Source of the DNA: an uncultured Bacilli bacterium
GTDB taxonomy: Bacteria; Bacillota_I; Bacilli_A; RF39; UBA660
Length of the DNA: 64,000 nt
NCBI GenBank assembly: GCA_949451605.1
Contig: CASTSB010000004.1
Location: 62,001-126,000 of the forward strand
Direction: 5' to 3'
Part shown: piece after piece, positions 47,275 through 55,261 of the stretch
How the letters are laid out: each line of letters opens with the position of its first letter
Numbering within the stretch: position 1 is the first letter of the stretch
Translations under genes and position numbers: made by a program
Notes under the pieces: generated by a model
Told to the model about the DNA's origin: nothing
The model's input: only the letters and a program-made list of their open reading frames with translations
Databases searched by the model: none

Positions 47275-48108
47275 TTAAATTATTTCATCAATATACGTTT
47301 TCTTTTCTTCTTTTATTATATACCTCTTATTTCTTATAATGAATTCAATAAACTCTTCTAAATTCATGTTAATAAGTTCTTTCTCATAAGCATAATTATT
47401 AGATTCAAAAGCAATTTTATCTCGCATCATATATTCTACCATATCTTCTCTTTTTATTCCAAGATACATGAGCCAGTATGGGTAAATTTGTTTTTTTAAG
47501 TTATATAAATTTTTAGTGCCTTCTTTATAACAGCTTACTTCATTTAAAAAACTGGCAAATTCATTTAATATAGCCATTTCAATAATTGCATCTTTAATTT
47601 CTTTATTATCTTTAATATTAATATTTACTTTGCTTTTTACTATTTCAAATATTAAATTTATAATAGTTTGATTTTCAGAATCATATTTTTTACCTAATAT
47701 TATTAGGTTATTATTTTTAAAAGTTTCATGTATGGAAAAACATTCATTTATTAATAAACAATCAAAATCTTCATAATCTTTTCTAATAATACTTTTTTGG
47801 ACTCTATTTATAAGCTTTTTATTTTTATCCCAAGTCTTAATTAAATTTATACGTTGTTTTTCTAATTCCTTTTTTAAGGATTTGAAATCTTTGGAATCCA
47901 TAATTATATTGTATATAGTATCATTGTCTGGTATAAAGTTTTTATAATCATTAATGATTTTTTCTCTATCATAAAAAAGACCATTATATTGTTTTTTATA
48001 ATTAATCCATAATTTTCTTTTTAAATGGCATAAATCCTCCGTAGGAGAATCATTAAATAATAAATACCAAGCTAATAAATATTCGTTAATAATATACTTC
48101 TTTATCAT
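47275..48108 (-). CDS. Unknown protein upstream of polC
   Basis: 277 residues, helical, rich in Lys, Asn and Ile, without a signal peptide. Only 19 bases separate it from polC, so it is probably co-transcribed. It has a run of aromatic residues near 215 (IYPYWLMYLGI) but no motif I can name. I do not recognise the family. Confidence 0.7.
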   Translation of the reverse strand: MIKKYIINEYLLAWYLLFNDSPTEDLCHLKRKLWINYKKQYNGLFYDREKIINDYKNFIPDNDTIYNIIMDSKDFKSLKKELEKQRINLIKTWDKNKKLINRVQKSIIRKDYEDFDCLLINECFSIHETFKNNNLIILGKKYDSENQTIINLIFEIVKSKVNINIKDNKEIKDAIIEMAILNEFASFLNEVSCYKEGTKNLYNLKKQIYPYWLMYLGIKREDMVEYMMRDKIAFESNNYAYEKELINMNLEEFIEFIIRNKRYIIKEEKKTYIDEII

Positions 48109-48151
48109 AATAGCACTTCCAAAATCTTTATAAGTTTATAATATCATAAAG

Positions 48152-48176
48152 AAAAAAAGTTGAAAATAAGTTTCAA
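48152..48176 (-). terminator. Terminator after the tail-anchored protein gene
   Basis: TTGAAA/TTTCAA stem followed on the minus strand by seven T. Confidence 0.65.
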
Positions 48177-48185
48177 TCTTTTTCT

Positions 48186-49100
48186 TTATTTATACATTTG
48201 CCATAGCATGTAACCAGCTGCTGCTAATACTATTAAGACAATTAAAAATATAAGTATCTTTAATCCTGTTGGCATTCCTTTTTCTTTAAATTCATCATCC
48301 ATTTCAAAGTCTTCTCCAGATAAATCCATACTTCGTGTATAAAAATCCTCATCTATACCATCTTTAGTATTGGAATTATTTTCTTCAGTTTCTAACTTTG
48401 ATTTTATTTTTTCAATTTGATCTTTGTCTACTACTTCACTTGAAGTTAAATTTTTAGCAATTACTGATTCTTGTTCTTCATTTTCAATTATTGATTCTTC
48501 TTCATTAGAAGAAGGCATTTCAACTTTATCAAGAAGTGAAGTTGCCACTAATTCACTTAATAAATTTACAGTAGTATCTTTGTCTAATTCACCTGCTAAA
48601 GTTTTAGAAGCAATTGTATCAAACATTTCATGTAATTCTTCTTCATCAGGATGTGTGTATTTTTCTTTTCTTTGTTTTCTATATTCCTCTAGTTCCTCTT
48701 TATTTAAATTCATTAAAATATTATAAGTATCATTTTTTAATTTTCTTTTTTCTTCTTTTGATGAGTCATCTTTTCTATTTTTTCTTGCTTCAGCAATTAC
48801 ACTATTTATATCATATATTCTATTTTCTTTTTCTTTATAAACATTTTTAAATTCTTCTAGTTCTCTTTTTACCTTAGGTCGAGGAATAAATTCTTTATAT
48901 TCTCTCATTCTCTGATAATCTTCGCGAGAATTAACATTTCTTTTTTTTGAATTTATTTCATAAGCATTAGTATTAGTAACATCTGTGAAATTAGTGTATC
49001 TAGAATTTCTTCCTACATTTTGATATAAATCCTGATTCTTATTAGATCTTGTTACTTTTTCGCATGAATTTTCTTCAACATATCGATCCATTCGTTTCAC
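48186..49100 (-). CDS. Tail-anchored charged protein, unknown
   Basis: About 304 residues, strongly charged and Asn/Glu-rich (likely disordered or coiled), with a single membrane segment at the extreme C-terminus (GLKILIFLIVLIVLAAAGYMLWQMYK). The bulk is therefore probably cytoplasmic. The start is probably GTG 49100, 8 bases after AGAAGG. Its position upstream of the unknown gene and polC may be chance. No family recognised. Confidence 0.7.
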   Translation of the reverse strand: MKRMDRYVEENSCEKVTRSNKNQDLYQNVGRNSRYTNFTDVTNTNAYEINSKKRNVNSREDYQRMREYKEFIPRPKVKRELEEFKNVYKEKENRIYDINSVIAEARKNRKDDSSKEEKRKLKNDTYNILMNLNKEELEEYRKQRKEKYTHPDEEELHEMFDTIASKTLAGELDKDTTVNLLSELVATSLLDKVEMPSSNEEESIIENEEQESVIAKNLTSSEVVDKDQIEKIKSKLETEENNSNTKDGIDEDFYTRSMDLSGEDFEMDDEFKEKGMPTGLKILIFLIVLIVLAAAGYMLWQMYK

Positions 49101-49162
49101 ACTAATCACCTTCTATTATAATTCTAACATACTAGATAAAAAAAACAAAGCTTGAAATAATG

Positions 49163-49191
49163 CTTTACGTAAAAGTATATTTTAGTTATAA
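49163..49191 (+). promoter_or_regulatory. Promoter of the ferredoxin gene
   Basis: TTTACG (49163-49168), 17 bases, TATAAT (49186-49191). Confidence 0.65.
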
Positions 49192-49215
49192 TTAAACATG
49201 AAAGGAAGATAAAAT

Positions 49216-49407
49216 ATGAAAGCAATAGTTAATCAAGAGGCATGTATTGGATGTGGTGCTTGTGCAGCAATATGTGATAAAGTTTTTGAAATAAATGATG
49301 AAGGATTATCAACTACAATTACTGATAAAGTTGAAGAAGAAGATAGTCAAGAAGTCAGAGATGCTGCAGATGCTTGTCCAACTGGTGCAATTTTAGTAGA
49401 AGAATAA
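49216..49407 (+). CDS. fer: Ferredoxin, single [4Fe-4S]
   Basis: 63-residue electron carrier. CIGCGACAAIC supplies three cluster ligands (C-x2-C-x2-C plus a later Cys) and DACPTGAI supplies the last. The acidic C-terminus is typical. A one-gene unit with clear promoter and terminator. Confidence 0.95.
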   Translation: MKAIVNQEACIGCGACAAICDKVFEINDEGLSTTITDKVEEEDSQEVRDAADACPTGAILVEE

Positions 49408-49444
49408 AAAGAGATAAGTTTCAGACTTATCTCTTTATTTTTTT
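49406..49444. terminator. Bidirectional terminator between ferredoxin and rluB
   Basis: AAAGAGATAAG/CTTATCTCTTT stem with A- and T-runs on both sides, serving two convergent genes. Confidence 0.9.
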
Positions 49445-50148
49445 AAGCTATAAATAACAGCCACTTCCTTGGGTGTTAATTTTCTATATTCTCCTGATTG
49501 TAAGTTTTTTAAATCAAAGATTCCAATACGTTCTCTTTTTAATTTGTCAACTAAAAATCCAACGCTTTCAAACATTCTTTTTACTTGATGATTTTTTCCT
49601 TCATGAATTGTAATTTCTACCATACAAGAAGAAGTCTTTGAATCAACTTTTTTTAATTTAACTCTAGATGCCTTTACTATTACTCCATCAAGTTCTATGC
49701 CATCTTTTAATTTATTAATTTGTTCTCCTTTTATTATTCCCTTTAATTTAGCTACATAAGTTTTGCCAATTTCACTAGCCGGATGCATTATTATATTTGC
49801 AAATTCTCCATCATTAGTAAGAATCAAGGCACCTGTTGTATCATAGTCTAGCCTTCCAACTGGATAAATTCTGGCAGTAGTTTGAATTAAATCAATTACT
49901 GTTTTTCTTTGTTTATCATCACTAGTAGTAGTTACTACACCTCTTGGTTTATTTAATAAGTAATATTCTTTTACTTCTTTTTCAATTGGCTTATTATTGA
50001 CTTCTATTCTGTCTTTTTCTGAAACCTTAGTACCTAATTCCCTTATTACTTCTCCATTTACTTTTACTTTTCCATTAAGAATTAATTCTTCGGCCTTTCG
50101 TCTTGATGAAATACCAGATGCAGCTATTACTTTTTGTAATCTTTCCAT
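49435..50148 (-). CDS. rluB: RluB/RsuA-type rRNA pseudouridine synthase
   Basis: 237 residues: an S4 RNA-binding domain (RLQKVIAASGISSRRKAEELILNGKVKVNGE) and the catalytic domain with GRLDYDTTGALILTNDG (catalytic Asp) and HPASEIGKTYVAKL. It modifies the large-subunit rRNA. The usual scpA-scpB neighbours are absent. Confidence 0.94.
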   Translation of the reverse strand: MERLQKVIAASGISSRRKAEELILNGKVKVNGEVIRELGTKVSEKDRIEVNNKPIEKEVKEYYLLNKPRGVVTTTSDDKQRKTVIDLIQTTARIYPVGRLDYDTTGALILTNDGEFANIIMHPASEIGKTYVAKLKGIIKGEQINKLKDGIELDGVIVKASRVKLKKVDSKTSSCMVEITIHEGKNHQVKRMFESVGFLVDKLKRERIGIFDLKNLQSGEYRKLTPKEVAVIYSLKK

Positions 50149-50281
50149 ATTTATACCTCTTTTTATAATCTTTTCTCGTTTTTTTGTGTATTATATCATA
50201 ATTTTTACTTTTTAACAATTTTTTCTTTAACTCACTATTTTTTTATTTAGGCATATTATACTGTAAAAGGAGGTAAGACAT

Positions 50282-50611
50282 ATGTATCCTTATATTAATA
50301 ATATGCCACAAGGAAATTTTAACGTTCCTGTTGAATTTAACGGATTTAGAAATGATATGAATAATTATCCTGTTGCAGGAGAATATCCGATGAGTCAAAA
50401 TCAAAATGGTGATGAGAGATTTTTCTGGGCTCCATTTGTTGTTGGAGGACTTGCTGGGACAGCGCTTGGATATGGAATTGCAAATAATAATCAATTAAAT
50501 AATAGTAATGCTGGAGCACCTATTTATGTTCCTGGACCTGCTCCATACTATCCATATCAATACCCTTATAACAATTATGTTTATCCTACACAAAATACTT
50601 ATTACTTCTAA
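50282..50611 (+). CDS. Small Tyr/Pro/Asn-rich protein, possible coat-type protein
   Basis: 109 residues with an excellent ribosome site (AAAGGAGG). It is rich in Tyr, Pro, Asn and Gly, with one Gly/Ala-rich hydrophobic stretch (FVVGGLAGTALGYGIA) in the middle and tyrosine-rich ends. Such composition is seen in some spore or cell-surface proteins; nothing more can be said. Convergent with the EIIB-like gene and separated from it by a shared terminator. Confidence 0.65.
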   Translation: MYPYINNMPQGNFNVPVEFNGFRNDMNNYPVAGEYPMSQNQNGDERFFWAPFVVGGLAGTALGYGIANNNQLNNSNAGAPIYVPGPAPYYPYQYPYNNYVYPTQNTYYF

Positions 50612-50613
50612 AA

Positions 50614-50641
50614 AAATAATGACTACATGGTCATTATTTTA
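50614..50641. terminator. Bidirectional terminator
   Basis: AAATAATGAC/GTCATTATTT stem between convergent genes, with A- and T-runs. Confidence 0.85.
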
Positions 50642-50942
50642 TTTCATCTATATATTTTTTTAATTGTTTAGATTCAGGACCTAAAATAATTTTTAGTTGA
50701 TTATCAATTTCAACAATTCCTTTAGCACCTAGTTTTTGAATGCCTTCTTTGTTTGCTTTAGAAACGTCATTTAATGTAACTTTAAATCTAGAAAGATTAG
50801 TTTCTGTTGCGATTATATTTTCTTTTCCTCCTAATAATTCAACTAATTTATTGAAATCTAATTCTGCATCTTTCTTTGTTGCTTTTATTAATGCAAGTAG
50901 GATAATTATTAATACTACTGCTATTATTAAATATTTAATCAT
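50634..50942 (-). CDS. Membrane-anchored PTS EIIB-like protein lacking the active Cys
   Basis: 102 residues: one N-terminal membrane segment, then a domain matching glucose-type EIIB (LGGKENIIATETNLSRFKVTLNDVSK, then GAKGIVEIDNQLKIILG). The phosphorylated Cys of the usual CxTRLR motif is Asn here (NLSRFK), so it cannot carry phosphate in the normal way. There is no EIIC partner. Possibly a sensor or structural protein. ATG 50942 is used, with the ribosome site GGTGA. It lies just after the T7SS-type locus and on the same strand. Confidence 0.75.
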   Translation of the reverse strand: MIKYLIIAVVLIIILLALIKATKKDAELDFNKLVELLGGKENIIATETNLSRFKVTLNDVSKANKEGIQKLGAKGIVEIDNQLKIILGPESKQLKKYIDEIK

Positions 50943-50994
50943 TATTATCACCAATACAATTATATAACATAATTTTCTAAATTACCAGTTTTCT

Positions 50995-52485
50995 TTAGAG
51001 ATAATTACTTTCTAACATGCTTAGTTTTTCTTCTGCACTAAGTGGATTTTCTACCTCCTCATCTAATCGTTCAATTTTTTCAATAGGTTCTATTTGGTTA
51101 TTTTCTTTTTTGTCTTTTTCTTTTTTTGTATTAAGATACACTTTGGTACCTATTCCTGCTCCTCCAGCCATAATAGTACCTGCTATTATTGGAGCCACTA
51201 TTTTAGGAGAAGATGAAGCACTTTGATTACTATTTGTATTTGGATTTATTAATTTAGATATTAAAGTATCCCCTTTTTTTGAATCTAGATTGTGAGTTAG
51301 AGAAGAAAGTGTTCCTTTAGATTTTGGAAAATCTATAGTTTCTTTTGTTTGATTTAAACTATCATTTTTCTTTAGTGATGAAATACTAGAGGCAATTGAA
51401 CTTGCTTTAGTATTAGAAGATTTAGATATAGTTGATGCTATCTTATTTGTTGCACTGGTTATTTTGTCTTTATTATTAAATGCTTTGTTATTAGAAGAGT
51501 TTTCATCTTTTACTACATCTTTTATTGGTGTTTTAACTGGTTCTTCTATTTTATCATCTAGCCTTGGAATATTTTCATTATTAAAAGTATTTTCAATTTT
51601 TGGAATTTCTATCTTATCTACTTTTGGGCTATATAATTCTTCTAATGGTTTTGCTTCAACTTTAGAAGGAGTTTCTGTTGATATTACAGTTGCTCTTTTA
51701 AATGTTTTTCGATTACTTGTTTTAGAAGTATTCACAATTTCTTTGGGTGCAGCTGATTCTAAACTTTTCTTTGTTATATAAGCAGTAAATAATGAACTTT
51801 TTGAAAATGCTGCTTTAGTATTCATTTCAGAAAACGGATCTTCTATTTTAGTATTTTGTAAATTTCTAAATCTAGGATTAGCAATTATTAAGTTATTTCT
51901 ATTATTGTAAACTGGTTGGAATTGACTTCTTCCACTTTGGAACATTTTAAATAGAATATTTTGGTGCCCAGTCCCATACATATAAGGACTTCTAACATAT
52001 GAGCTATTTGTATTTAGCAACGCTTCTACATTATTGGCCTTATTTTTTATATTTTGCCATTGATTATTAGTAAGCTTTATGCCACCTTCTGCATTTTCTA
52101 GATTATTCCCTAATACTAAAGTTGAATTAAAAAATGCTTGTCTAGTATTATGATTTTTTAAGCTACTATAGAATTCTATTGCTTCTTTATTATTTTCAAT
52201 ATCTTTTAATAAGATATCTAATTTTGTTAATAATTCACTTGGATATTGCTTAATACTATCAGAAGATATACTTACTTTACTGGTAAGGTCTGATGCATCA
52301 ACTATGGAATTCAATATGTTAAATTTGTTTTCGATATTTTTTACTTGTTCTTTTAAGCCTTCGACTACTTTATTTAGTAAAGTATTTACTTCTGCAACTT
52401 TTGCAACATCACATATTACACTTCCATCTAATCCTCCACTAGTGTAATTATTATAAAAATCATTGTATATTTCATCATATGTCAT
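50995..52485 (-). CDS. T7SS-locus large protein 3 (C-terminal membrane module)
   Basis: 496 residues. A helical N-terminus (about 1-120, with a coiled-coil around EGLKEQVKNIENKF) resembles LXG/WXG substrates. A low-complexity Ser/Asn/Lys linker contains VEAKPLEELYSP. The shared C-terminal module follows: KGTLSSL, a hydrophobic segment APIIAGTIMAGGAGIGTKVYLN, and an acidic tail ending PLSAEEKLSMLESNYL. The gene at 52937 shares all three parts, so they are paralogues. Co-transcribed with the 118-residue protein upstream (16 bases apart). Function unknown; a surface or secreted role is inferred. Confidence 0.72.
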   Translation of the reverse strand: MTYDEIYNDFYNNYTSGGLDGSVICDVAKVAEVNTLLNKVVEGLKEQVKNIENKFNILNSIVDASDLTSKVSISSDSIKQYPSELLTKLDILLKDIENNKEAIEFYSSLKNHNTRQAFFNSTLVLGNNLENAEGGIKLTNNQWQNIKNKANNVEALLNTNSSYVRSPYMYGTGHQNILFKMFQSGRSQFQPVYNNRNNLIIANPRFRNLQNTKIEDPFSEMNTKAAFSKSSLFTAYITKKSLESAAPKEIVNTSKTSNRKTFKRATVISTETPSKVEAKPLEELYSPKVDKIEIPKIENTFNNENIPRLDDKIEEPVKTPIKDVVKDENSSNNKAFNNKDKITSATNKIASTISKSSNTKASSIASSISSLKKNDSLNQTKETIDFPKSKGTLSSLTHNLDSKKGDTLISKLINPNTNSNQSASSSPKIVAPIIAGTIMAGGAGIGTKVYLNTKKEKDKKENNQIEPIEKIERLDEEVENPLSAEEKLSMLESNYL

Positions 52486-52501
52486 AATATCACCAACTTT
52501 T

Positions 52502-52858
52502 TTATTTTGATTGTTCTGCTATTTTTTTTGCTTCTTCGTAATATGCATCTATTCTTGATTTTTGATATGAAGCAGTCCCTGGTAAATTGTTTCTAATTTG
52601 AGTGGAATATTCTAAAATATTAGAATTCATCTTATCTATTTCATTAGCTATCTCTTCAAATTTATCTTGTAGAGTTATTTCATTAACTGATAAAGTATCT
52701 TTATTACAAATATCTTCTGCTTGTCTTACTTCTTTAGCATAAGTTGAAAATTCTGCTGATAAATTATTTTCTAAATCATTACATAAATTAATTATATCTT
52801 GTTGTTTTGCATAAACGCAGTTTTGAATATAATTCATATCAACTTTTGTATTTGCCAT
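52502..52858 (-). CDS. T7SS-locus small helical protein (118 residues)
   Basis: WXG100-sized helical protein without a clear WXG motif. It shares a core with the 115-residue protein at 57597: AEDICNKDTLSV, then a Phe-Glu helix and EYSTQIRNN, against AKQDCGKNALSV and EYANSLRQT. The single Cys is conserved. It lies directly before the 496-residue protein, as the 115-residue one lies before the 765-residue protein, so each may be the partner or chaperone of the large protein that follows. Confidence 0.72.
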   Translation of the reverse strand: MANTKVDMNYIQNCVYAKQQDIINLCNDLENNLSAEFSTYAKEVRQAEDICNKDTLSVNEITLQDKFEEIANEIDKMNSNILEYSTQIRNNLPGTASYQKSRIDAYYEEAKKIAEQSK

Positions 52859-52907
52859 AAAACCACCTCTTATTTTATACTCGATATAATTATTTTATAA
52901 TTTTTAA

Positions 52908-52938
52908 TAAAAAAAAGAAAGATTTACTTTCTTTTTTT
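52908..52938 (-). terminator. Terminator after T7SS-locus large protein 2
   Basis: AAAAAAAGAAAG/CTTTCTTTTTTT stem overlapping the stop codon. It separates this gene from the 118-residue gene. Confidence 0.75.
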
Positions 52939-54199
52939 AATTATTCATCATTGCTTTAATTTTTTCTTCTACACTTAAAGGCTCAAATTCCTGTTCTTTT
53001 TCATCTAGTCTTTCTATTTCTTCAGTGGTTTCTTTATTGTTTTTTTCTTCGTCATCTTTTTCTTCTTGTTTATTTAGATATACTTTTGTACCTACTCCTG
53101 CAGTTCCTGCTGCCAATGCTCCTGCTGCTAAAGGTATAGCAGAAGATGTTTTTACTTCACTTGTATCAATATTTGGATTTACAAGCTTTTCTATTTTAAT
53201 TGTTTCTTGTGGATCTTTTATCATTCCTACTGAAGATGTTAAAGTCCCTTTTCCAGCTATTACCTCACTGGCTTTTGTAATTTCGTTATCTAAGATTTCA
53301 GTTACTTTTTCTCCACCTTTTGGAGTTATCGCTCCAATGATACTTCCAGACAAGCTACTAGAGTTTGTTTTCTTATCATTTGATGAAAGTTGGTTACTAA
53401 TTACTTTTGTTGCGTCTGCAATATCTGTTTTAGTAGTATTTGAATTAATTGGTTTATTATCAGGAACTTTAGTTTGTGTCTCATTTTTATTAGCAATATT
53501 ACCAGTATTTTGATTTCTATTTTCTGATTGATTATCTTTTATAATATTTTGAGTATTTTGATTTGATTGATTTTCAGTTTGTGGTGGAGTATAAAGGTTT
53601 TCTACTGGTTTTGACTCAACAGTTGTTGGTGTTGCAGTAGCTTCACTTTTTATAGGAGACGATGAATAAGATATTGCTCGTGAGCCTGATTTAGGAGCTG
53701 ATTGTTGTGCAGGATGTTCTCCACCGCTATTTTGATTTTCTGGTTTAAGTCTAGCGTAATCATCAAAAAGGCTTATAGAGTCAGCTGCTTTTGCTAAATC
53801 ACCTGCTGAAACTTCTGTTGTATTAGAATAAATAGCAATAGCATCTTTTGTTGAAGTAATATCTTTTTTTAAGTTTTCTACTAAATCCCTTACTTCTTCA
53901 ATATAAGTATGAAGTTTATCTACAAATTCCTCTGAAGTTCCATTATTACATGATGGAATATCTAAATCAAAAAACAGATTATCTTCAGATAAATGACCGC
54001 CTTGAACAAAGCCGTAAAATTTATCTATATTTTTAAAACCTGAATTTAAAAAGCTATAGTTAAGTACAATATTTGCTACTCTCATATTTTGTTGTTCAAG
54101 CATTTCTAATCCACTATTTACAGATTCTTCATCACAATGTATTACGCCTTTATCTAAATTTCTATGAATAAATCCTGTTTTTAATTCATCTTTTGTCAT
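52937..54199 (-). CDS. T7SS-locus large protein 2 (C-terminal membrane module)
   Basis: About 420 residues. The N-terminal helical domain includes DLVENLKKDITSTKDAIAIYSN, similar to DILLKDIENNKEAIEFYSS of large protein 3. A Ser/Thr/Asn/Gln-rich linker contains VESKPVENLYTPP. The shared end is KGTLTSS, AIPLAAGALAAGTAGVGTKVYLN and an acidic tail closing PLSVEEKIKAMMNN. The start at 54199 is set by an ATGA overlap with the gene upstream, so the two are translationally coupled. Confidence 0.72.
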   Translation of the reverse strand: MTKDELKTGFIHRNLDKGVIHCDEESVNSGLEMLEQQNMRVANIVLNYSFLNSGFKNIDKFYGFVQGGHLSEDNLFFDLDIPSCNNGTSEEFVDKLHTYIEEVRDLVENLKKDITSTKDAIAIYSNTTEVSAGDLAKAADSISLFDDYARLKPENQNSGGEHPAQQSAPKSGSRAISYSSSPIKSEATATPTTVESKPVENLYTPPQTENQSNQNTQNIIKDNQSENRNQNTGNIANKNETQTKVPDNKPINSNTTKTDIADATKVISNQLSSNDKKTNSSSLSGSIIGAITPKGGEKVTEILDNEITKASEVIAGKGTLTSSVGMIKDPQETIKIEKLVNPNIDTSEVKTSSAIPLAAGALAAGTAGVGTKVYLNKQEEKDDEEKNNKETTEEIERLDEKEQEFEPLSVEEKIKAMMNN

Positions 54200-54807
54200 A
54201 TATCCCAACCATCCCTTGCTCTTCTCCAATATTTAGCAGTTCCATAACTGTTTTCATTTCCAAAATATCTTATATAATCTTTTTGTACGCATACTTGGAA
54301 GTCATGAACAAATGGAGCTCTGTCTCTTACTGCATCAACAAACTCTTTAGAATATTGTTTAGCTTCTTTTTCTATTTTGTCGATTATTTCTTGGATTCTT
54401 AGTTCGTAGTTTTTTCCATCAACATATAACTTTTTTTCACCTAATGATTCTTTTAATTTTTCTAATTCAGCAGAAAGAGAGGTTAATTCATCAACGATTT
54501 GTTCTTGAAAAGAATCACATAAACTTGTAACTTCTGATACATTTATAGCTTTGCTATCAAGAGAAGACTCATTAGGTCTATTTTCTGATTCCCTGATTCT
54601 TCTGAAAGCATAATCCCCAGAAGTTTTATCTTTTGATTTTAGATATGTAACAGGATTCCATAACCATTCCAATACCCAATCGTCAAATTTTTTTTGAATG
54701 TTTTCAACTAATATTTTTTTGCTGTCAGCATCTTCTACAAACTTCTTGTATCTTTCCTGCGCTAATAAATTATTATTAAATGCACTATAAGAACCATTCA
54801 TAGACAT
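54196..54807 (-). CDS. T7SS-locus unknown protein (203 residues)
   Basis: Helical, charged, with a central coiled-coil (about 110-165, ELTSLSAELEKLKESLGEKK). A Trp-rich stretch, DDWVLEWLWNP, lies near residue 45, and the C-terminus ends YWRRARDGWDI. No signal peptide. Its TGA overlaps the start of large protein 2. The start at 54807 follows AGGAG by 8 bases. Possibly a substrate or a dedicated chaperone; family not recognised. Confidence 0.68.
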   Translation of the reverse strand: MSMNGSYSAFNNNLLAQERYKKFVEDADSKKILVENIQKKFDDWVLEWLWNPVTYLKSKDKTSGDYAFRRIRESENRPNESSLDSKAINVSEVTSLCDSFQEQIVDELTSLSAELEKLKESLGEKKLYVDGKNYELRIQEIIDKIEKEAKQYSKEFVDAVRDRAPFVHDFQVCVQKDYIRYFGNENSYGTAKYWRRARDGWDI

Positions 54808-54892
54808 ACATATCACTCCTATTCTTATAATACAATTTTACATTTTTTTCGTTTAGATAACAAGTATTTGAGTTAATTTTACATTTTTTGGG

Positions 54893-54929
54893 CAAAAAAA
54901 AGAAGCTTACTAGTTTGTAGCAGCTTCTT
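54893..54929 (-). terminator. Terminator of the WXG100-DUF4176 operon
   Basis: AAGAAGCT/AGCTTCTT stem at the end of the DUF4176 gene followed by eight T on the minus strand. Confidence 0.85.
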
Positions 54930-55242
54930 CATATTTTTTCTTATATATTTCATAACCACCATTTAAGATTCTTGAAAGTTCTTTTTGTTGATCACTTTCA
55001 TAACCCATATATAAAATCTTTTCGATTTGATCATGATTGAAAGCATGAGTTGTATTAGCATCTAGAATTCCTTCTGGATATGCACATGCTCCATATTCAT
55101 ACATTTTTTGATCTGGTGTTATTTCTTGACCGTCTTTAATCTGTTTTCCTGTAGGAAAGATACAATAACTTGTAATCATAATTTCTTTTTTTGCGCCTTT
55201 TAAAAGTACTACTGTTCCAATTGGTAAAAATCTTTCTTTCAT
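54910..55242 (-). CDS. DUF4176 family protein
   Basis: 110 residues: FLPIGTVVLLKGAKKEIMITSY, a central YEYGACAYPEG and FNHDQIEKILYMGYES match DUF4176, a family repeatedly found in type VII secretion loci of Firmicutes with no known activity. It lies 19 bases after large protein 1 in the same transcript. Confidence 0.85.
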   Translation of the reverse strand: MKERFLPIGTVVLLKGAKKEIMITSYCIFPTGKQIKDGQEITPDQKMYEYGACAYPEGILDANTTHAFNHDQIEKILYMGYESDQQKELSRILNGGYEIYKKKYEEAATN

Positions 55243-55261
55243 ATTTCCTCCTTTAAACTCT

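Noticed and set aside
53025-53513. 162-residue plus-strand ORF within T7SS large protein 2
   Set aside because: Hydrophobic reading of the complement of a Ser/Thr/Asn linker; no ribosome site.
54833-54895. Repeated TTTACATTTTTT word as a regulatory repeat
   Set aside because: Only two copies in an AT-rich intergenic stretch; could be chance.
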